Below the pieces are notes generated by a model that made no database searches, was not told the DNA's origin, and worked only from the letters and a program-made list of their open reading frames with translations. From Datura wrightii (lineage: Eukaryota > Streptophyta > Magnoliopsida > Solanales > Solanaceae): 64,000 nucleotides of DNA. The stretch's first letter is position 1. Each line of letters opens with the position of its first letter. A program made the position numbers and the translations under genes. Location: the NCBI GenBank assembly GCA_035772735.1, contig JASDFA010000019.1, forward strand, positions 40,013,001 to 40,077,000, written 5' to 3'. Positions 52,440-64,000 of this stretch are shown here, piece by piece.

Positions 52440-54723
52440 GAACCAACGGCTTGTTTTTATCACCAACGGGCCATCCTTTCCACCCATCGTCAGGCCCCAG
52501 GCCCCAATAGTGTTGACAACCAGTGGCTGCAATGACCCGTTGTACCTAACAATGAGTCGTTGTATCTCTCATTGTCTTAGGGTCCGAGTTTCCCTCTCCG
52601 TAACCACGACAGGAACCAATGGCTCGTTAGTGCTTCTAACGGGTCGTTGGATCCTCTCGTTGTTTTAGTCTAGTAGGTCTGGCTTCCGAAACTAGAACCA
52701 ATGAAAGCTTTCAATGGGCCGTTGTTTGAACCAACGACCCGTCCTGAGATCCATTGTTCAGGGTCGGGTAGTTTTCAGTTTTTTCTGCCAAGGGTATTTT
52801 AATATTTTCTCAGCTTTTTAAACTTGAAACCTCGTTATTTTGGGTTCGTATAGTAGGAAATTAAAGGGGTAGAACGACCCTTTTAATTCATTCCTCTCAA
52901 CTCCCTCAAGAACAGAATGTAAGAACTTCTCTGAAAGTACAGAGAAGGAGAAAGGGTTTGATATTATTCTCTATTTTTCTCAGGGATTTTCACCAGGGTT
53001 TCTTCTACAGGTATGTGGGAATTCAGCAAGGAGATTTTTCTCCCCTTGTGTCCCCAAAAACTCTCTCTCTGTTCACTTTCAATCCTAGCCTGAGATTGCG
53101 AATTTGAAGATATTGTTATTGTTTTTTGATTAATTCATGTGGAATCCTATCATATGTTAATTGTAGCTATTTTCCACCAGTTTGTAACTAAAATGATGTT
53201 TGTTCCAACGAATTAGGATTTTAGCCCTAGCTCTTGAAAAGTCAGAAACTAGAATCTTGTTTAAGCATTAAATTCTTGAGAATTGATTGCATCTTTCAGA
53301 GTTAGGGGTTTCTATAATAATTATATGTATTAGAAAATCATTTACATGTATGTTATTTAGATTCAGTCAGAAAATCTATACACTTTGTATTACTCAGAAT
53401 CATCAGTTCATTTTTAGTCAAAGTACTAGAATATCCAGTGTTAGTTAGAAATGTCAGCTGATCAGTTTAACTACAGTCTTCTTCCGAGGTGTCCGTGGTG
53501 CCTCTTAGTTATCAGAATCAGACTCAGATTATAGTTATTTAGTCAATTAGGTGGTCATGACATTCTAGTTATATAGCTCTGACCAGCCCCAGGACCTAGT
53601 TCAGTTATCAGATTGTTCTTTAGATGGTTATGACGCTTTCTGATAAGTAGCTTTGACCAGTCTTAGAACTCAGTTTTGAAATCCAGTCCTATAAGACGCT
53701 CAGGGAACTCTCAGGTAGTATCCCTGAGTCAGTTATAGTCTTGGGCCCTAGTATCGAGCTATCCGCTTGGCAGTAGTAGTCGAGATAAGATTATCCAGTG
53801 GGAGTAGGAATTAGCACCGAAAGGGTCAGGGTTCCAGCGCACCCCGGTATCATAACTACGTTGCCACCGTAGGTTATATTTACTTGGCGTCATGGCCCCC
53901 TGACAGTGATTCTCACAGTCCATGCCTTTATACCCTGGCAAGGTATATTGGGTCCTACCAGTGAGGTGTATACATCGGATTCCACGTCTAGCTCACGTGG
54001 TTATATATCGGTTATAGCTTCTCTCACTAGTCAATCAAGTCCAGTTTCAAATAAGAAGCTCAGTTCAGTTTCAGCTCTATCAGCTTAGCTCAGATTAAAA
54101 CAGTATCTCAGACTCAGAACTTTCAGAATTGGGGCATGTGTTTGACCACCGGACAGGGTCATCTTGACCATCTCAGTTTACTACAGATTGTTCAGTTCAG
54201 TTATCAGTTGGTCATTGCATGTCTTTTCAATTCATTCATCTATATATTTATCATTATTCTTCTCTCACTTACTCCGTACATTTAAAATACTGATGCATAC
54301 TTTTATGATGTATTATTTCATGATACAGCAACAGGTTCTCAAACCCAACGTTGTTAGCCGATTCGTTTGGATCTCTCTATCAGCAGCAGTAGTGTGAGTC
54401 CTCATATTCCGAGGGCGTTATTTTATTCATTTCAGTTTTCTTTATCATTTTTAGTTAGACTTAGGGTTAGTTGGGGGCTTGTCCCAGTAACTTCTAAGTT
54501 AGATGGCTTTCAGACACAGACTTGATTTCAGATCCTCAGATATTTTAAATCTCTATGTTCAGTTTTTTTTAATTTTGATAAAATGCCTTTATGTTATTAT
54601 TTCAAATTTCCATTGTGCATGTTTTACTCAGAATACTAGTGTATGATAGAGCAGCGTTGACTTGGGGTCATTTGTGACTTCAAATACTGTATTACGTCCA
54701 AGGTGTAGGCTCGGGCCGTGACA
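52440..54723 (+). repeat. Family-3-like LTR, plus orientation, 5' end unclear
   Basis: It ends GGGCCGTGACA at 54723. The block at 52440-52760 is dense in AACGACCCGTTG-like words. Later parts (TTGGGGGCTTGTCCCAG, GGCTTTCAGACACAGACTTG) match the element 5 LTR in reverse. No primer site or coding region follows, so it is probably a solo or truncated LTR. Confidence 0.7.
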
Positions 54724-55494
54724 GCTGTCAAACACAATATGGTGTCTTCTCTATTTGTGTCTTGCAAATTGCAGTAATAAGAAATATATTATGAGATGTC
54801 TCCAAACCCAATATGGTTTTCATAGTTGATGTGAGGTGTTTTTACAAGATAATATTTGAAAATCTTATAAATAGCAATCTATATATAGTGATTTATATTA
54901 GATTTAATAAGAAGTCAAAAATAGACCAAATCTATCCATCTTAAGAACCTACCAAAAATATAAACTTAGTAAGAAAATCAATATCATAAAATAGATAAAT
55001 AAAATACTATTATTACTAATTGAATTTTTGCCTATTGAAAAATAAACTTATTCACATTATATTTAACTTAGTTCCTGCAGTAGTAGATTAATGTATTAAA
55101 AGATACATGAATTAGTGAAAAATTCTAGATTAGTCTACTGAGTTCTTATTCATCTACTTGGAGGATGTGAAGTGTGAAATTACTAATAGTGATACATGTA
55201 TGCTAGGCTATATATATGGATGAATTCACCTATAAATAGTCATGTTATTTATATTGTCTTGCTCCCCCAAATTTCCAACATTGCCCGGTCAAGTTTAATT
55301 ACCTTAAATTAATTTTGTCATCTCTATACATATTAATATAATAATATATCAATTAAATTTAGTGCTAATTAATTAGTAATAATTATTTTCTAGAACCAAA
55401 AACATAACTAGAAAGCCATAGATAAACTTATAAGAAGGGCACTCTTTAAAAGATTCTTTTAAGATGCTCTCTTCACTTTCTTCTTTGCTCATAT
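54724..55494. other. AT-rich stretch without recognised features
   Basis: No frame, structural RNA or repeat recognised. Composition is strongly AT-rich compared with the LTR regions. Confidence 0.5.
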
Positions 55495-56105
55495 TGGCAC
55501 AGGATGGTTGAACCATATGGCGGTAACACCATGGTCAAGGGACTGGGGTGTGGCTTGAAATCCTGAGCAGAATGACAAGGAGGATGAAAATGATGAACAA
55601 ATCGCATGGATTAACCTATTTGCTGGGAATAGAATTACTAGTAAAGCATCATCCCTATCCTATATCTCACCTTAGGCAGTTAATGGACATCATGTTCTAC
55701 AATTAGAAGAATATGAGATCCAAAAGAAGAAACAGAAGTAACAATATGCCCTAATTGCATATGTCATTGGATAAACCCTAGGAAATAAATATATGGAAAG
55801 GTATATTGCTGATATTTTGTCGAATGTTTCTCAACTTGAACTTTTTCTCCATGAAGGAGGATTTTACATTGTGGAATTTCATAAATTGATTGATATATGC
55901 ACAAGATATTTTATTCGGAACCTTATGCTATAGGGTTAGACCTATAATTCTCAAATCTATGTGGCATCCCTCTTTAGGTCAAATTTCCTAGGATTCCTAT
56001 GAGTTGTTGGAGCGAAAATTCTTTAAGCAGAATTGCTAGTCTACTTGGTATATAACCTTATGCTGATGAGTAGATAATAAAGCAGACCAGGATTTTTCAT
56101 TATAT
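55495..56105 (+). pseudogene. DUF4283-type domain pseudogene
   Basis: Reading across frameshifts and stops gives the order expected of the plant DUF4283 domain: WINLFAGNRITSKASSLSYI, then HHVLQLEEYEIQKK, QYALIAYVIG, KYMERYIADILSNV, LFLHEGGFYIVEF, PLWVKFPRIPMSCWSENSLS and RIASLLGI...YADE. This domain is usual upstream of a CCHC knuckle in proteins linked to LINE-type retroelements. No reverse transcriptase follows, so this is an isolated, degraded piece. Identification is from memory of the family. Confidence 0.65.
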
Positions 56106-56488
56106 CTTTTAACTTTGTAATTTAGAGTTGAATTTACCCCTTGTTAGACGTATTTATACCCATGCCATTAAAAATGGCCTAGTTTTACCTTTTTTAGCTA
56201 TACAAGTGAAAAAAAATATTTTTAATTTATTTTTTTATTAAAATAAAAGCTATATAGGGGTATATTTAATCTTTCTCGCAAATTTATGGGTATATTTGAC
56301 TCAATATTTTATTCAAAAATAGAAGAACCCCCAACCTCATCCCCACAAAAAGAAAATTTACATTTCCATCACTATATATTAACAAAAGTATCCACCTTAA
56401 GAGAAAAATATATTTTATTCATAAATTTGTTGTTGATCAATACATTAAGAAACAAGTGTACACATTGGAACAACTTAATCTAGGGCAG
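56106..56488. other. AT-rich stretch without recognised features
   Basis: Nothing convincing. The small frame at 56286-56483 has no recognisable domain. Confidence 0.4.
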
Positions 56489-56896
56489 TTATTCTGTCTT
56501 TTTCCTCGGATACAAAAATTTTAAAGAGATTCTTCCGATAACATTCCTTTCTGACAATGTCAGGATCGGAAGATTTAATGGAAGGTCAAAATTTTGGGCC
56601 AACACACCCCTGTCACTTTTAGTGGAAGGAGTTTGACGTGCACAATCATTCTTAAAAGTCCATCGACTTAAAAGAATGGAGGTTACTATTGATTGTGAGA
56701 TTTCAACACCGGTAGTAATCAACCATGGAACAACAATAGATAAAGCACCACCAATAGTAGAAGAAGCAAGAGCATATGAATGATCATGAGACCTATCACT
56801 ATGGCGAACAGTGTATATAAAACAGAGAAGAAGGATAGGAAAAGAAGAAGGCTTATAGAAACCTAAAGCAAAAAGGTAGAATAGAAAGATGCATCA
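56489..56896 (-). CDS. Unassigned open frame, hydrophobic N-terminal half
   Basis: Open from a TGA near 56898 to a stop at 56489 (about 135 codons), with the first ATG only at 56722. The part before the ATG is hydrophobic (FPILLLCFIYTV, TIGGALSIVVPWLITTGVEI) and could be membrane-spanning; the end is basic (LKFLYPRKKTE). I do not recognise it. It could be an exon or chance in AT-rich DNA. Confidence 0.2.
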
Positions 56897-57805
56897 TCTC
56901 GAAGGAACTAGGCTAGACTAAAATAAAGCATCCAAAGGAAAATCAAATAGTTAGGAGATCAACCGTTACAAATTCATTTCGGAGACAATGCTGTTTGTTT
57001 CTCTTTTACAAATCAATGTCGTTTATTCTTCCTTCAATGTAAATTAGTGTAGAATAATTCTTAGTCATTGAACCATGAGAATTCACTCCTATAAAGGGAA
57101 CTAGACATGCATAGTGAAGAACACAACGAGTACAAATAAAACTCTTATTATCTATATCAAATCATGTTCTTAAGCAATATAACAAGAAAATTCGTTCTTA
57201 TATACAAAAAGTATTATTACTCTACTATCAGAGAGTGAATTCAAATTCATTTCCAACAAAGCATATCTCTGAGTCTATCTCAAGCTTATCTGTACTTAAA
57301 TTTAATTTAAATTGTTATTGAATTTTTCATTTTATTGTATTTCATTACTTTCTACAACAAATCAATCCACATATCCTATTTGACCCTTCATAAATTTAAT
57401 TGTACTTATTTTTAGGTAAGCAGTCGATTTAGGACGATGAGTGCCTCAATGAAATGATGATTTTTTCCGCATTATGATTCCATTGTTGGGATTAAATTAT
57501 TTGTATCATACTACTATATATAGATATAAATGACTCACACAACAATTGTGGTTAGATGCTCTATCGATCGGGCTTTGATTGGATGGCATGTAGTACACAT
57601 GGGGACTTATTGAGCATGTATACAGTAATGAGAATCTCCCACTAAAAAGCTAAAGGTCTTCTTTCAATTATATAAGTGTTTGCATTTGCTTAAATTTTTT
57701 CATGTAAACTTGAGTCATTTAAATTATGTTACTTAAAGATTTCTTGATGTCAAAGATTTACTTATATTTCTTATAAGGGACTAAATCATGATGAATGATG
57801 AATAT
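56897..57805. other. No recognised gene; possible LTR-like traces
   Basis: 56945-57330 has the short-tract, TATA-rich look of an old LTR, but I find no paired repeat or primer site in the window. Nothing else seen. Confidence 0.3.
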
Positions 57806-58412
57806 GTCAGGGTCAGCTTTACGATATGAATCCTTTAAATTCCTTACATGTTGTGTATATAATTCTTTGGTTATTCTTTCACTCCATATACTTCTATTAT
57901 GTTTTATTCTGACATATTACATAAAAATTATTCCATATGTTCTTACACCCCTTTAGCTAAGGGTGCTATATTTTAATAATGTAGACTCGGGTATTTAGGA
58001 CAATCGAGTAGCACATTATGTTCATACGTTTAGCTATCGGGTGAGCCCCATTTGCTCTTGAGGCCTAGTAATTATCTTGTCTTTGTAACTTACTTATAGG
58101 TTTATCGGGGGTCTTGCCTTGATAAAATGGTTTATTCATGATATGTTAGAGATTTCATAGATTAGTCGAGTTTGGTATGTTCATTCATGTTGTAAATTTG
58201 CAAAATCTTAATTTATAGCTATTGAATATGTTGTTTTTGAATTAAACTAAAACTTATGAATGACATTTCTTTCATCTTAAAGACCTTATGATATGAATTT
58301 GTCTCATCTCTTTTGCATATGTCATGAGTTATGTTATGTTAGTTGGTTCGGTTGGGTAAGTTATGGTATGTAGTGTCGGTGTTGCCTAGCTCAAGGTCAG
58401 GGCGTTATATCT
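57806..58412 (+). repeat. Degraded LTR-like remnant
   Basis: The phrases ATCGGGTGAGCCCCATTTGC, TTTATCGGGGGTCTTGCC and CAGGGCGTTATAT resemble the R/U5 and terminal parts of gypsy LTRs in plus orientation. There are no clear termini. Confidence 0.35.
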
Positions 58413-58479
58413 TTCTCATTTTACTTAATGGGAATTACCGTGAATTGCAGTTCAGAGAGGACCAGTTTCTTAATGGTAC

Positions 58480-59770
58480 TTTATAGGCCAATTACACATA
58501 GAATAAATGTAGGATTTCTTACACTAATACTATTTTTAAAAATCATAATTACAAAAGTTACAACTTCTTTAATAAAATTACATAAATACAAACTATTTAA
58601 GGTTTTATCTTTTTAATTATATTTTGTACAACTTTTACTTTACTAAAATATTTTTTTTAATTAAATATTAAAAAAATTTATATACCTAATATAATAATTT
58701 AAATACACAAAATAATATAAAATACTCTTTTTTTTGCAAAAATTTTAAAAATCCTCCAAATATCGCTCTATCTTCTCCATATTTATTTTTTCAAAAATTC
58801 TTACAATTCCTTTTTCTTATCCATTTTTTATTTTCCCAAAAATTTCTCTATCTTCTCTATTTTTATTTTTTCAGAAATTTCAAAATCCCTCTTCTTCCTC
58901 TATTTGTATTTGATTTCTCAAAAATCTCTTTCTTCTTCTTTTTTTTTATAAATTAGTTGTGATTTATTAAAAATTTATTTTTATTTCGTTGAAATATTTT
59001 AAGATACATGAATAAAGTGTGAATTAATCTAAAGGTTCATCAAAGGTATTTATGTATTAAATTATGATATAAAAATTGGATGCACATATATACGTCAATT
59101 ATATAATATAATATATTGATACACATATGTATAATATAATATATAGTATATAATGTCTAATAAGTATTATATTCATAATCTTTATATGTGTGGAAGACTC
59201 GAAAAAATTATGTATTAAGAATATGAGAATAATATGAATAATTTTTTTAAAACAATATATAATCACACATATTTAGTATATGTATTGTGTTAAAGTTTTA
59301 GTATAAAAATTATACATAAAAAATAGATGCACATATATACTTCAATTATATAATATAATATGTTAAAATACATATGTATAATATAATATATGGTGTCTAA
59401 TATATATTATATTCATAGTCTTTATATGTGAAAGGCTAAAGAAAAAGAAAAATTTATGGATGATGAATATGAGAATAATATTAATAATTATTTAAAAAAT
59501 ATATAATGATACATATTTAACATATTTAGGATATATATGATATTAAATATAATAATACATATTAAATTTTTACCATATTTAATCTACTTAAATTATGAAA
59601 GAAATTAATACTTATGTCATTTAAAAAAATTATCATATTTATTATTTTATCCATTTAATTATCTATAATGTATATATTGTATATTATGTAATTAAGAAAA
59701 TAGTTATAACTTTTGTAATTATAATTTTAATAAGTTATATTTATGTAACCTCCCCATAAATGTATATGGC
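58480..59770. mobile_element. AT-rich block bounded by inverted repeats, candidate DNA transposon or MITE
   Basis: CATAATTACAAAAGTTACAAC (58548-58567, first 20 shown in part) is inverted at 59702-59727 (TTATAACTTTTGTAATTATA). Around these, 58485 GGCCAATTACA and 59740-59770 also roughly mirror each other. No transposase frame lies inside and no target duplication was found. Confidence 0.4.
59061..59525. repeat. Tandem duplication, period ~247 bp
   Basis: TGCACATATATAC at 59081 recurs at 59328. Each copy continues with ATTATATAATATAATAT and GTCTTTATATGTG-like words and ends near AATATATAATCACACA and its variant at about 59500. Confidence 0.75.
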
Positions 59771-60090
59771 TTAAATACTCTTTTTTTAATATGTAACCAT
59801 GAATTCATAATAAGCTATTTATTGAAAGAGAATCACAGCACAAACGTAAAGTAAGCGCGACACAAAGGTTATATGTGTCACACATAAAAAGATACTTCAT
59901 ACGTGTGTGACATTTGTCAAACATGCAACATAAGTCTTGTTGACTCACCATGCCCAGTGACACTTGTCATGCTCATGTGAATTGAGATGTGTTTTGTTTT
60001 CCAGCGATTTTATCATGTCTGGACACCTCCAATCATGAACTAGCCACTTAATTCCCCACTTTGCAACAAAGTGGGATATTAGTTATAGCA
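59771..60090. other. No recognised features
   Basis: Nothing seen apart from short direct words such as GTGACA and TGTCACA. Confidence 0.4.
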
Positions 60091-60438
60091 TATTTGGCCA
60101 AACTTCTATAAAATTAACTTATTTTAAAAATTTATTTACAAACGTGCTTTTTATAAATAAAAAGCCTTTTGTGCAAAGTAGTTTGTTTATGGATAATAAA
60201 TATAAAAAACATGTTTGAACAACAATTAGTGTTTGACTAATTTTTTAAAAGTACTTCTACGTATATTTTTCTTAAACGTGCTTTTTAACAAAAATATTTT
60301 TGAGAAAATACTACATTTTTAGCTTATGAAAAATAACTTCTACTACTCCTCAAAAAATACTTTCTTTTTCAAAAGTTTGACTAAACATCTCTTCATTTTA
60401 ATAAGAACTTTTGACCTCTCAAATGCTTGTCCAAATAG
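60091..60438. mobile_element. MITE-like element
   Basis: Imperfect terminal inverted repeats TATTTGGCCAAAC (60091) and GCTTGTCCAAATA (ending about 60437) enclose about 350 AT-rich bases with mirrored halves (AAAAGCCTTTTGTGC near 60170, AAAAGTTTGACTAAAC near 60375). This matches the common TTTGGCCAAAC MITE style of dicots. The target duplication is not clear. Confidence 0.6.
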
Positions 60439-60548
60439 TCTATTAATTTCCTTAAAAATTACCCAATAAATTTTAACCGATATCTTTTAATTAGCCCTTT
60501 TATTTATTAAACCCAAATTTCACATGAAAATATATCTTACAGTTACAT

Positions 60549-60815
60549 ATGCAAATGTCATCAATACATGATGGTTTGCAAGAGTTGAATCTAACAATTA
60601 ATAATGATCTTACGTCAAAACTCCATAAGGTTTTAGATGTTGACCTTTTAGTTCATCCATTTACAACTCTCAAGAAACTCTTTTTGAAAATTTTACAAAA
60701 AATATTTTATCATGAACATTGTAATTTTTTTAGCATGAGGCATATCAAAAATATTATCCTTAAAGATAATTCACACAATGTAGGTGTATTCCTAGGATTC
60801 AATAATTTGATTTAG
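60549..60815 (+). CDS. Unassigned small open frame
   Basis: 88 codons from ATG (MQMSSIHDGLQELNL), followed by an amphipathic, Lys/Leu/Phe-rich stretch. No domain recognised. AT-rich composition makes chance likely. Confidence 0.15.
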   Translation: MQMSSIHDGLQELNLTINNDLTSKLHKVLDVDLLVHPFTTLKKLFLKILQKIFYHEHCNFFSMRHIKNIILKDNSHNVGVFLGFNNLI

Positions 60816-60966
60816 TATAAAATCAGGAGTACAGAAATTAAGAAATATTACAAGAATAAGGCTTAGCAAATTAATAGAATTTGAGAGAAAGAACTTGAGC
60901 CAATTCAATTTTCCTTCACAAGAAAAAGGAGTTGAATATATATAAATAGAAGAAACCGTCTCAACA

Positions 60967-61194
60967 TTGTGCTTGGTGGGCGATATGGAAATTGAACCAT
61001 CTGAGCCTATGGGGGAACTTGGTGATGAAGAACAATATGTTTTTCTTTTCAAGTTTGCTACACATAGAAGACAAAATAACATGTCTCACTTAAAAGCCTA
61101 CAAGTGCAAAATGCAACACCCAAAAGTTGGCCTCTTTGCTTTCCTACCAGCACATCATGAGCATTATCGAAATTTTGATTCAATATTGGGATGA
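60967..61194 (+). CDS. Unassigned small open frame with upstream TATA
   Basis: 75 codons, starting MCLVGDMEIEPSEPMGELGD in the track frame, with the first strong ATG at 60985. A TATA-like run TATATATAAATAG lies at 60936-60948. No domain recognised. The acidic start and His-rich end (PAHHEHYRNFD) look protein-like, but this may be a gene fragment. Confidence 0.22.
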   Translation: MCLVGDMEIEPSEPMGELGDEEQYVFLFKFATHRRQNNMSHLKAYKCKMQHPKVGLFAFLPAHHEHYRNFDSILG

Positions 61195-61421
61195 AAATTA
61201 ATATCCTCCAAGTAGAGATAAATGTGATAAGGTTAATTATCATCGTGCTTCAACATTAAATCAAACATTATTTGGGAGGCAATTCAATTTATATCTTCTT
61301 TTTTTTGAATTTTTCTTTGATAAATTTGTTGAAGCGTGTTAGAAATGAGAAAATAGGTAAAAAGAATGATGAAGGACCATTATGTGGCTTCTTTTGTGGA
61401 CCGCATTTTTTTTCGCAAAAC

Positions 61422-62971
61422 TGTAACACTCCAAAAGTCACTACGACCTAGCCCTAGACATTTAGTAGATTCATCAGAAAAATCTGTATTTTTTCTTTCA
61501 GAATGAATTGTGGTAAGAGTGGTGGTTCCTTGGTAGGGGTCATGGTTAGAAGTCGTGGTAAGCTTATGGTTGTCACCTCTGGGACCTATGAGTCAAGGTA
61601 TGACTCATTATTTGAAATGTAAGGTCATAGAAAAGGGTCATTGTATCTATTGAGTGGCAGGCTTGGGAGATCTAACGGGTCATGGTATGACTCATTGTAG
61701 GAAACAACGAATCGTTGTATGCAATTGTGGAAGGTGTATGTGAGGGATGGTGACCCCTAACCACAAGTCATGGTACGACTCATTGTAGGAATCAATGGCG
61801 CGTTGTGAGGCCCATTGTCTGAAAATAGTAAGTGCAGTGGACTAACAATGAGACAAAACCATGGGTTGTCGTTTACGGGTACGACTCATGGTACGAGCCG
61901 TGGTGACTGCAATGACCATTTTCCAGATAAATCATTAAGTGTGTTTTCATAATTTCTAAACTCCTAAGTTCTAAACTACGTCATTTTAAGCTTGGGAAAT
62001 AGTGCTTTAAGGGGAATATTTACCCTAGAACATTTATTATACTCCTAAACCCCTAATTAGAAGATCAAAATATCTTAAGTCTTACAAGAACAATATAAGG
62101 TTCTTCCCTCTCATCCTCTCCAATTCTCATTGGGTTTTCGCTAAGTCAAGAATCAGTGAATCAAGATATGTGGGATTCATCAATGAGGGGTTCTTCCACA
62201 CTCATGTCCCTTCTCCAATTGAAATCAAGATCTCCTAGCAAATTTTAAATTTTTTAGGGCTTCATTGGGTATTGTTGAATTCCTCCATGATTCTCTATGG
62301 GTTAACCTATCTTGATTAAATTAATAATTCCATGATTAGGTTTTGTATTTCTATCAAGTTTTTCATGAAATCTCTATCAAGCATGATTATGAGCTTATAG
62401 GGTTAAATTCCCTCTTCTTAAGAAATTCCATGATTTTCTTATGATATTGATTCTAAATTTTTAAGTATGTATTATGATCATCATGTATGATTTTTACAAA
62501 AACCCTTCATGAATTTATAGGTTTCAAGAAAGATGACTTTCTCAAGTATGCATAGTTGATACAAGTAACATGTTTATATTTATGGCCGACTCATGGGCCT
62601 CTTTCATCGCTAATTCACGTATTTCAAGCATATTCAAGTATATTATGATTTTAACTAGTCCATGTACTTCAAGTATGTTCTTGATTATACTATGAGCAAT
62701 GTGCATGCTTTTTTGGGAGTAGTATCTAGCACCGAGTAGGTCGGGGGTTCCAGAAACCCAAACCTCAGAACTACATGCCAACATAGACTATACTCATGTT
62801 AACCCTATAGGGTCTCTATAGTATCACACCATGTCATCGTCCCTTTCTTGGCAAGCTTGGGGCGGCTCTGCCCACTCAAGCGAGATAGTTGGGGCATCAT
62901 GTAAGCTCTATCATGATGGTGTCAGTTATGATGAATTCTCTCACTGTTCCTTATGATTATGTGCATGTTCA
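61422..62971 (+). repeat. Family-3-like LTR, plus orientation, 3' truncated
   Basis: It starts TGTAACACTCCAAAAGTC. 61560-61920 is dense in ATGACTCAT and ACGACTCAT words. The part at 62720-62780 (CACCGAGTAGGTCGGGGGTTC) matches the element 5 LTR near 50300. It ends where a TGATG-type LTR begins. Confidence 0.72.
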
Positions 62972-63645
62972 TGATGGCTTATAATTGTGGCTTAAAAGTG
63001 CAAGTGGAAAAATGGGGTTGACGAGACGAATATATAGAATTTGGTGGTGCACAGGCATAGCTTTGCTATGGCCTGCACACCGTTCAGGTATTGCGGTGCA
63101 ACCAGAGGCATGCCGCACAGGAATTTCAGCACAACCAGAGGCGCCCCACAAAGTCATTTCGGTGCTATGGGCGGTGCAAGGCACAAGCAAGTTGGGGCAT
63201 CAAGAAAAGTCAAATTTCAATTCTACTAGGAAAAGGAGCTACAAATCCCAAATCAAATCCATGAAGGAATAAAGAAGGCATATATCTACTATTATAAATA
63301 CCCTTTATTTCTTTGTAATAGGGAGCCAAGTTTTAGAGAAGTTTTAGACAATTGGGAGTTAGAAGTTTTATTTTACAAAATATCTTGAGATACTTGTTGT
63401 TGAATTGTTCTTCCTTATTTTTGCAACAATCAAGTGAGTTTCTTCCTATCATCTTTGTAAGTATTAATTTATATGTTTTTCTATGAATTCTATTAATTTA
63501 CTTATAATTATGAGAGGCTAAAACCCCCACAACAAGGATTGTGTGAACCATGGTGAATTAACGAACTAGGGTTTGCACGACATGATTCTAAACCAATACT
63601 TCATGCTTGTATTATATTCTCTTCATATTTAACATGCATAGGTCC
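62972..63645 (+). repeat. Athila/Tat-type LTR, 5' part
   Basis: It starts TGATGGCTTATAATTGTGGC, like the solo LTR at 22928. It has a short repeated segment near 63100-63150 (CAACCAGAGGC twice) and a shared phrase, TGTGTGAACCA, at 63539 (23873 in the solo LTR). It is cut at about 63645 by another LTR. Confidence 0.55.
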
Positions 63646-64000
63646 CACATGGACAACAACAACCAACAACTAAAAATTGTAGTCCGCGAGCCTCTAAGAG
63701 TGGAATAGTGGTCGAGACAGGGCCCGACCTACCCAAAAAGTGTACAACAAAAGGAGCAAACTTTTCTAACTATCAACTCCGGAGAAAAGGAGCTGACTGA
63801 ACTTCTAACCCCAGCTGATAGCTAATAAGGTCCTAAACCACGTCTATCTGCACCTGCAGGCAAGTATGCAGTGCCCCATAGATGGGCGTCAGTACAATAT
63901 GTACCTAATATGTAAGGCAATATGAAAATGACTGAATAGAACTGATAAAAGAACTGAAAGTAATCAATAAGAATGATAAGAGTTATAACCTGAATAGCCT
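63646..64000 (-). repeat. Del family-1-like LTR fragment, runs off the window
   Basis: It matches about 545-905 of the element 1 LTR, including the GTAC hairpin (63890-63906) and the phrase GGGCCCGACCTACCC. The terminal part to its left is missing. Confidence 0.75.

Noticed and set aside
60849..61243. Antisense frames 60792-61082 and 61058-61243 as genes
   Set aside because: They overlap the plus-strand small frames in AT-rich DNA, have no domains and are of chance length.

Overview
This window looks like repeat-dense plant nuclear DNA. Almost all of it is nested LTR retrotransposons in successive stages of decay, and I recognise no intact host gene. The dominant elements are Ty3/gypsy chromoviruses of the Tekay/Del type: LTRs of about 2.2-2.7 kb, an initiator-Met primer site, a fused gag-pol frame and a chromodomain after the integrase. 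A gag-pro Athila-like element with a tRNA-Asp-type primer site is also present. A Del-rich dicot, possibly Solanaceae, fits, but the species is an inference from element types only.

Layout. (1) 1-13523, minus strand: Del element A (family 2) whose gag start is split by a complete Del element (element 1, family 1, 116-10529) with a 5-bp target duplication, GAGAC. (2) 10803-25922, minus: Del element B (family 2), much decayed. It shares the LTR at 10803-13523 with element A, so A and B form a head-to-tail dimer. Its right LTR is broken by a 4.6-kb composite of other LTRs that carries a hierarchical minisatellite and a solo LTR (22928-24538, TSD TCATC). (3) 25923-26391: orphan fragment of a 'putative plant transposon protein' coding region. 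(4) 26392-44106, plus: Del element 4 (family-1-like). Its pol is split at 29073 by a 9.67-kb Athila-like element with TSD TTCCT. (5) 44107-51715, minus: Del element 5 (family 3), decayed; element 4 sits inside its 3' LTR. (6) 51716-54723: more LTR pieces. (7) 54724-61421: AT-rich, lower-copy DNA with a DUF4283-type pseudogene, an inverted-repeat-bounded AT-rich block with a tandem duplication, a MITE-like element and a few unassigned small frames. (8) 61422-64000: three truncated LTRs.

Element 1 keeps its whole 1594-codon gag-pol in one frame, broken only by six nonsense codons. Elements 4, 5 and B also carry frameshifts. The Athila-like element has gag and protease but no reverse transcriptase or integrase, and carries a third ORF that is not a pol gene, so it must depend on another element for mobility.

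The most interesting signals are not genes. First, every Del leader has a 10-11 bp hairpin with an 8-nt loop, and four of the five loops end in the palindrome GTGCAC. It lies 46-54 nt downstream of the primer site, the layout of a retroviral dimerisation signal. Second, a palindromic module just upstream of the TATA box (GTGTCACGGAG, 18-nt spacer, CTCYGTGACAC) is shared by Del family-1 LTRs and the unrelated Athila-like LTR, and is repeated in front of the third ORF of the Athila-like element.
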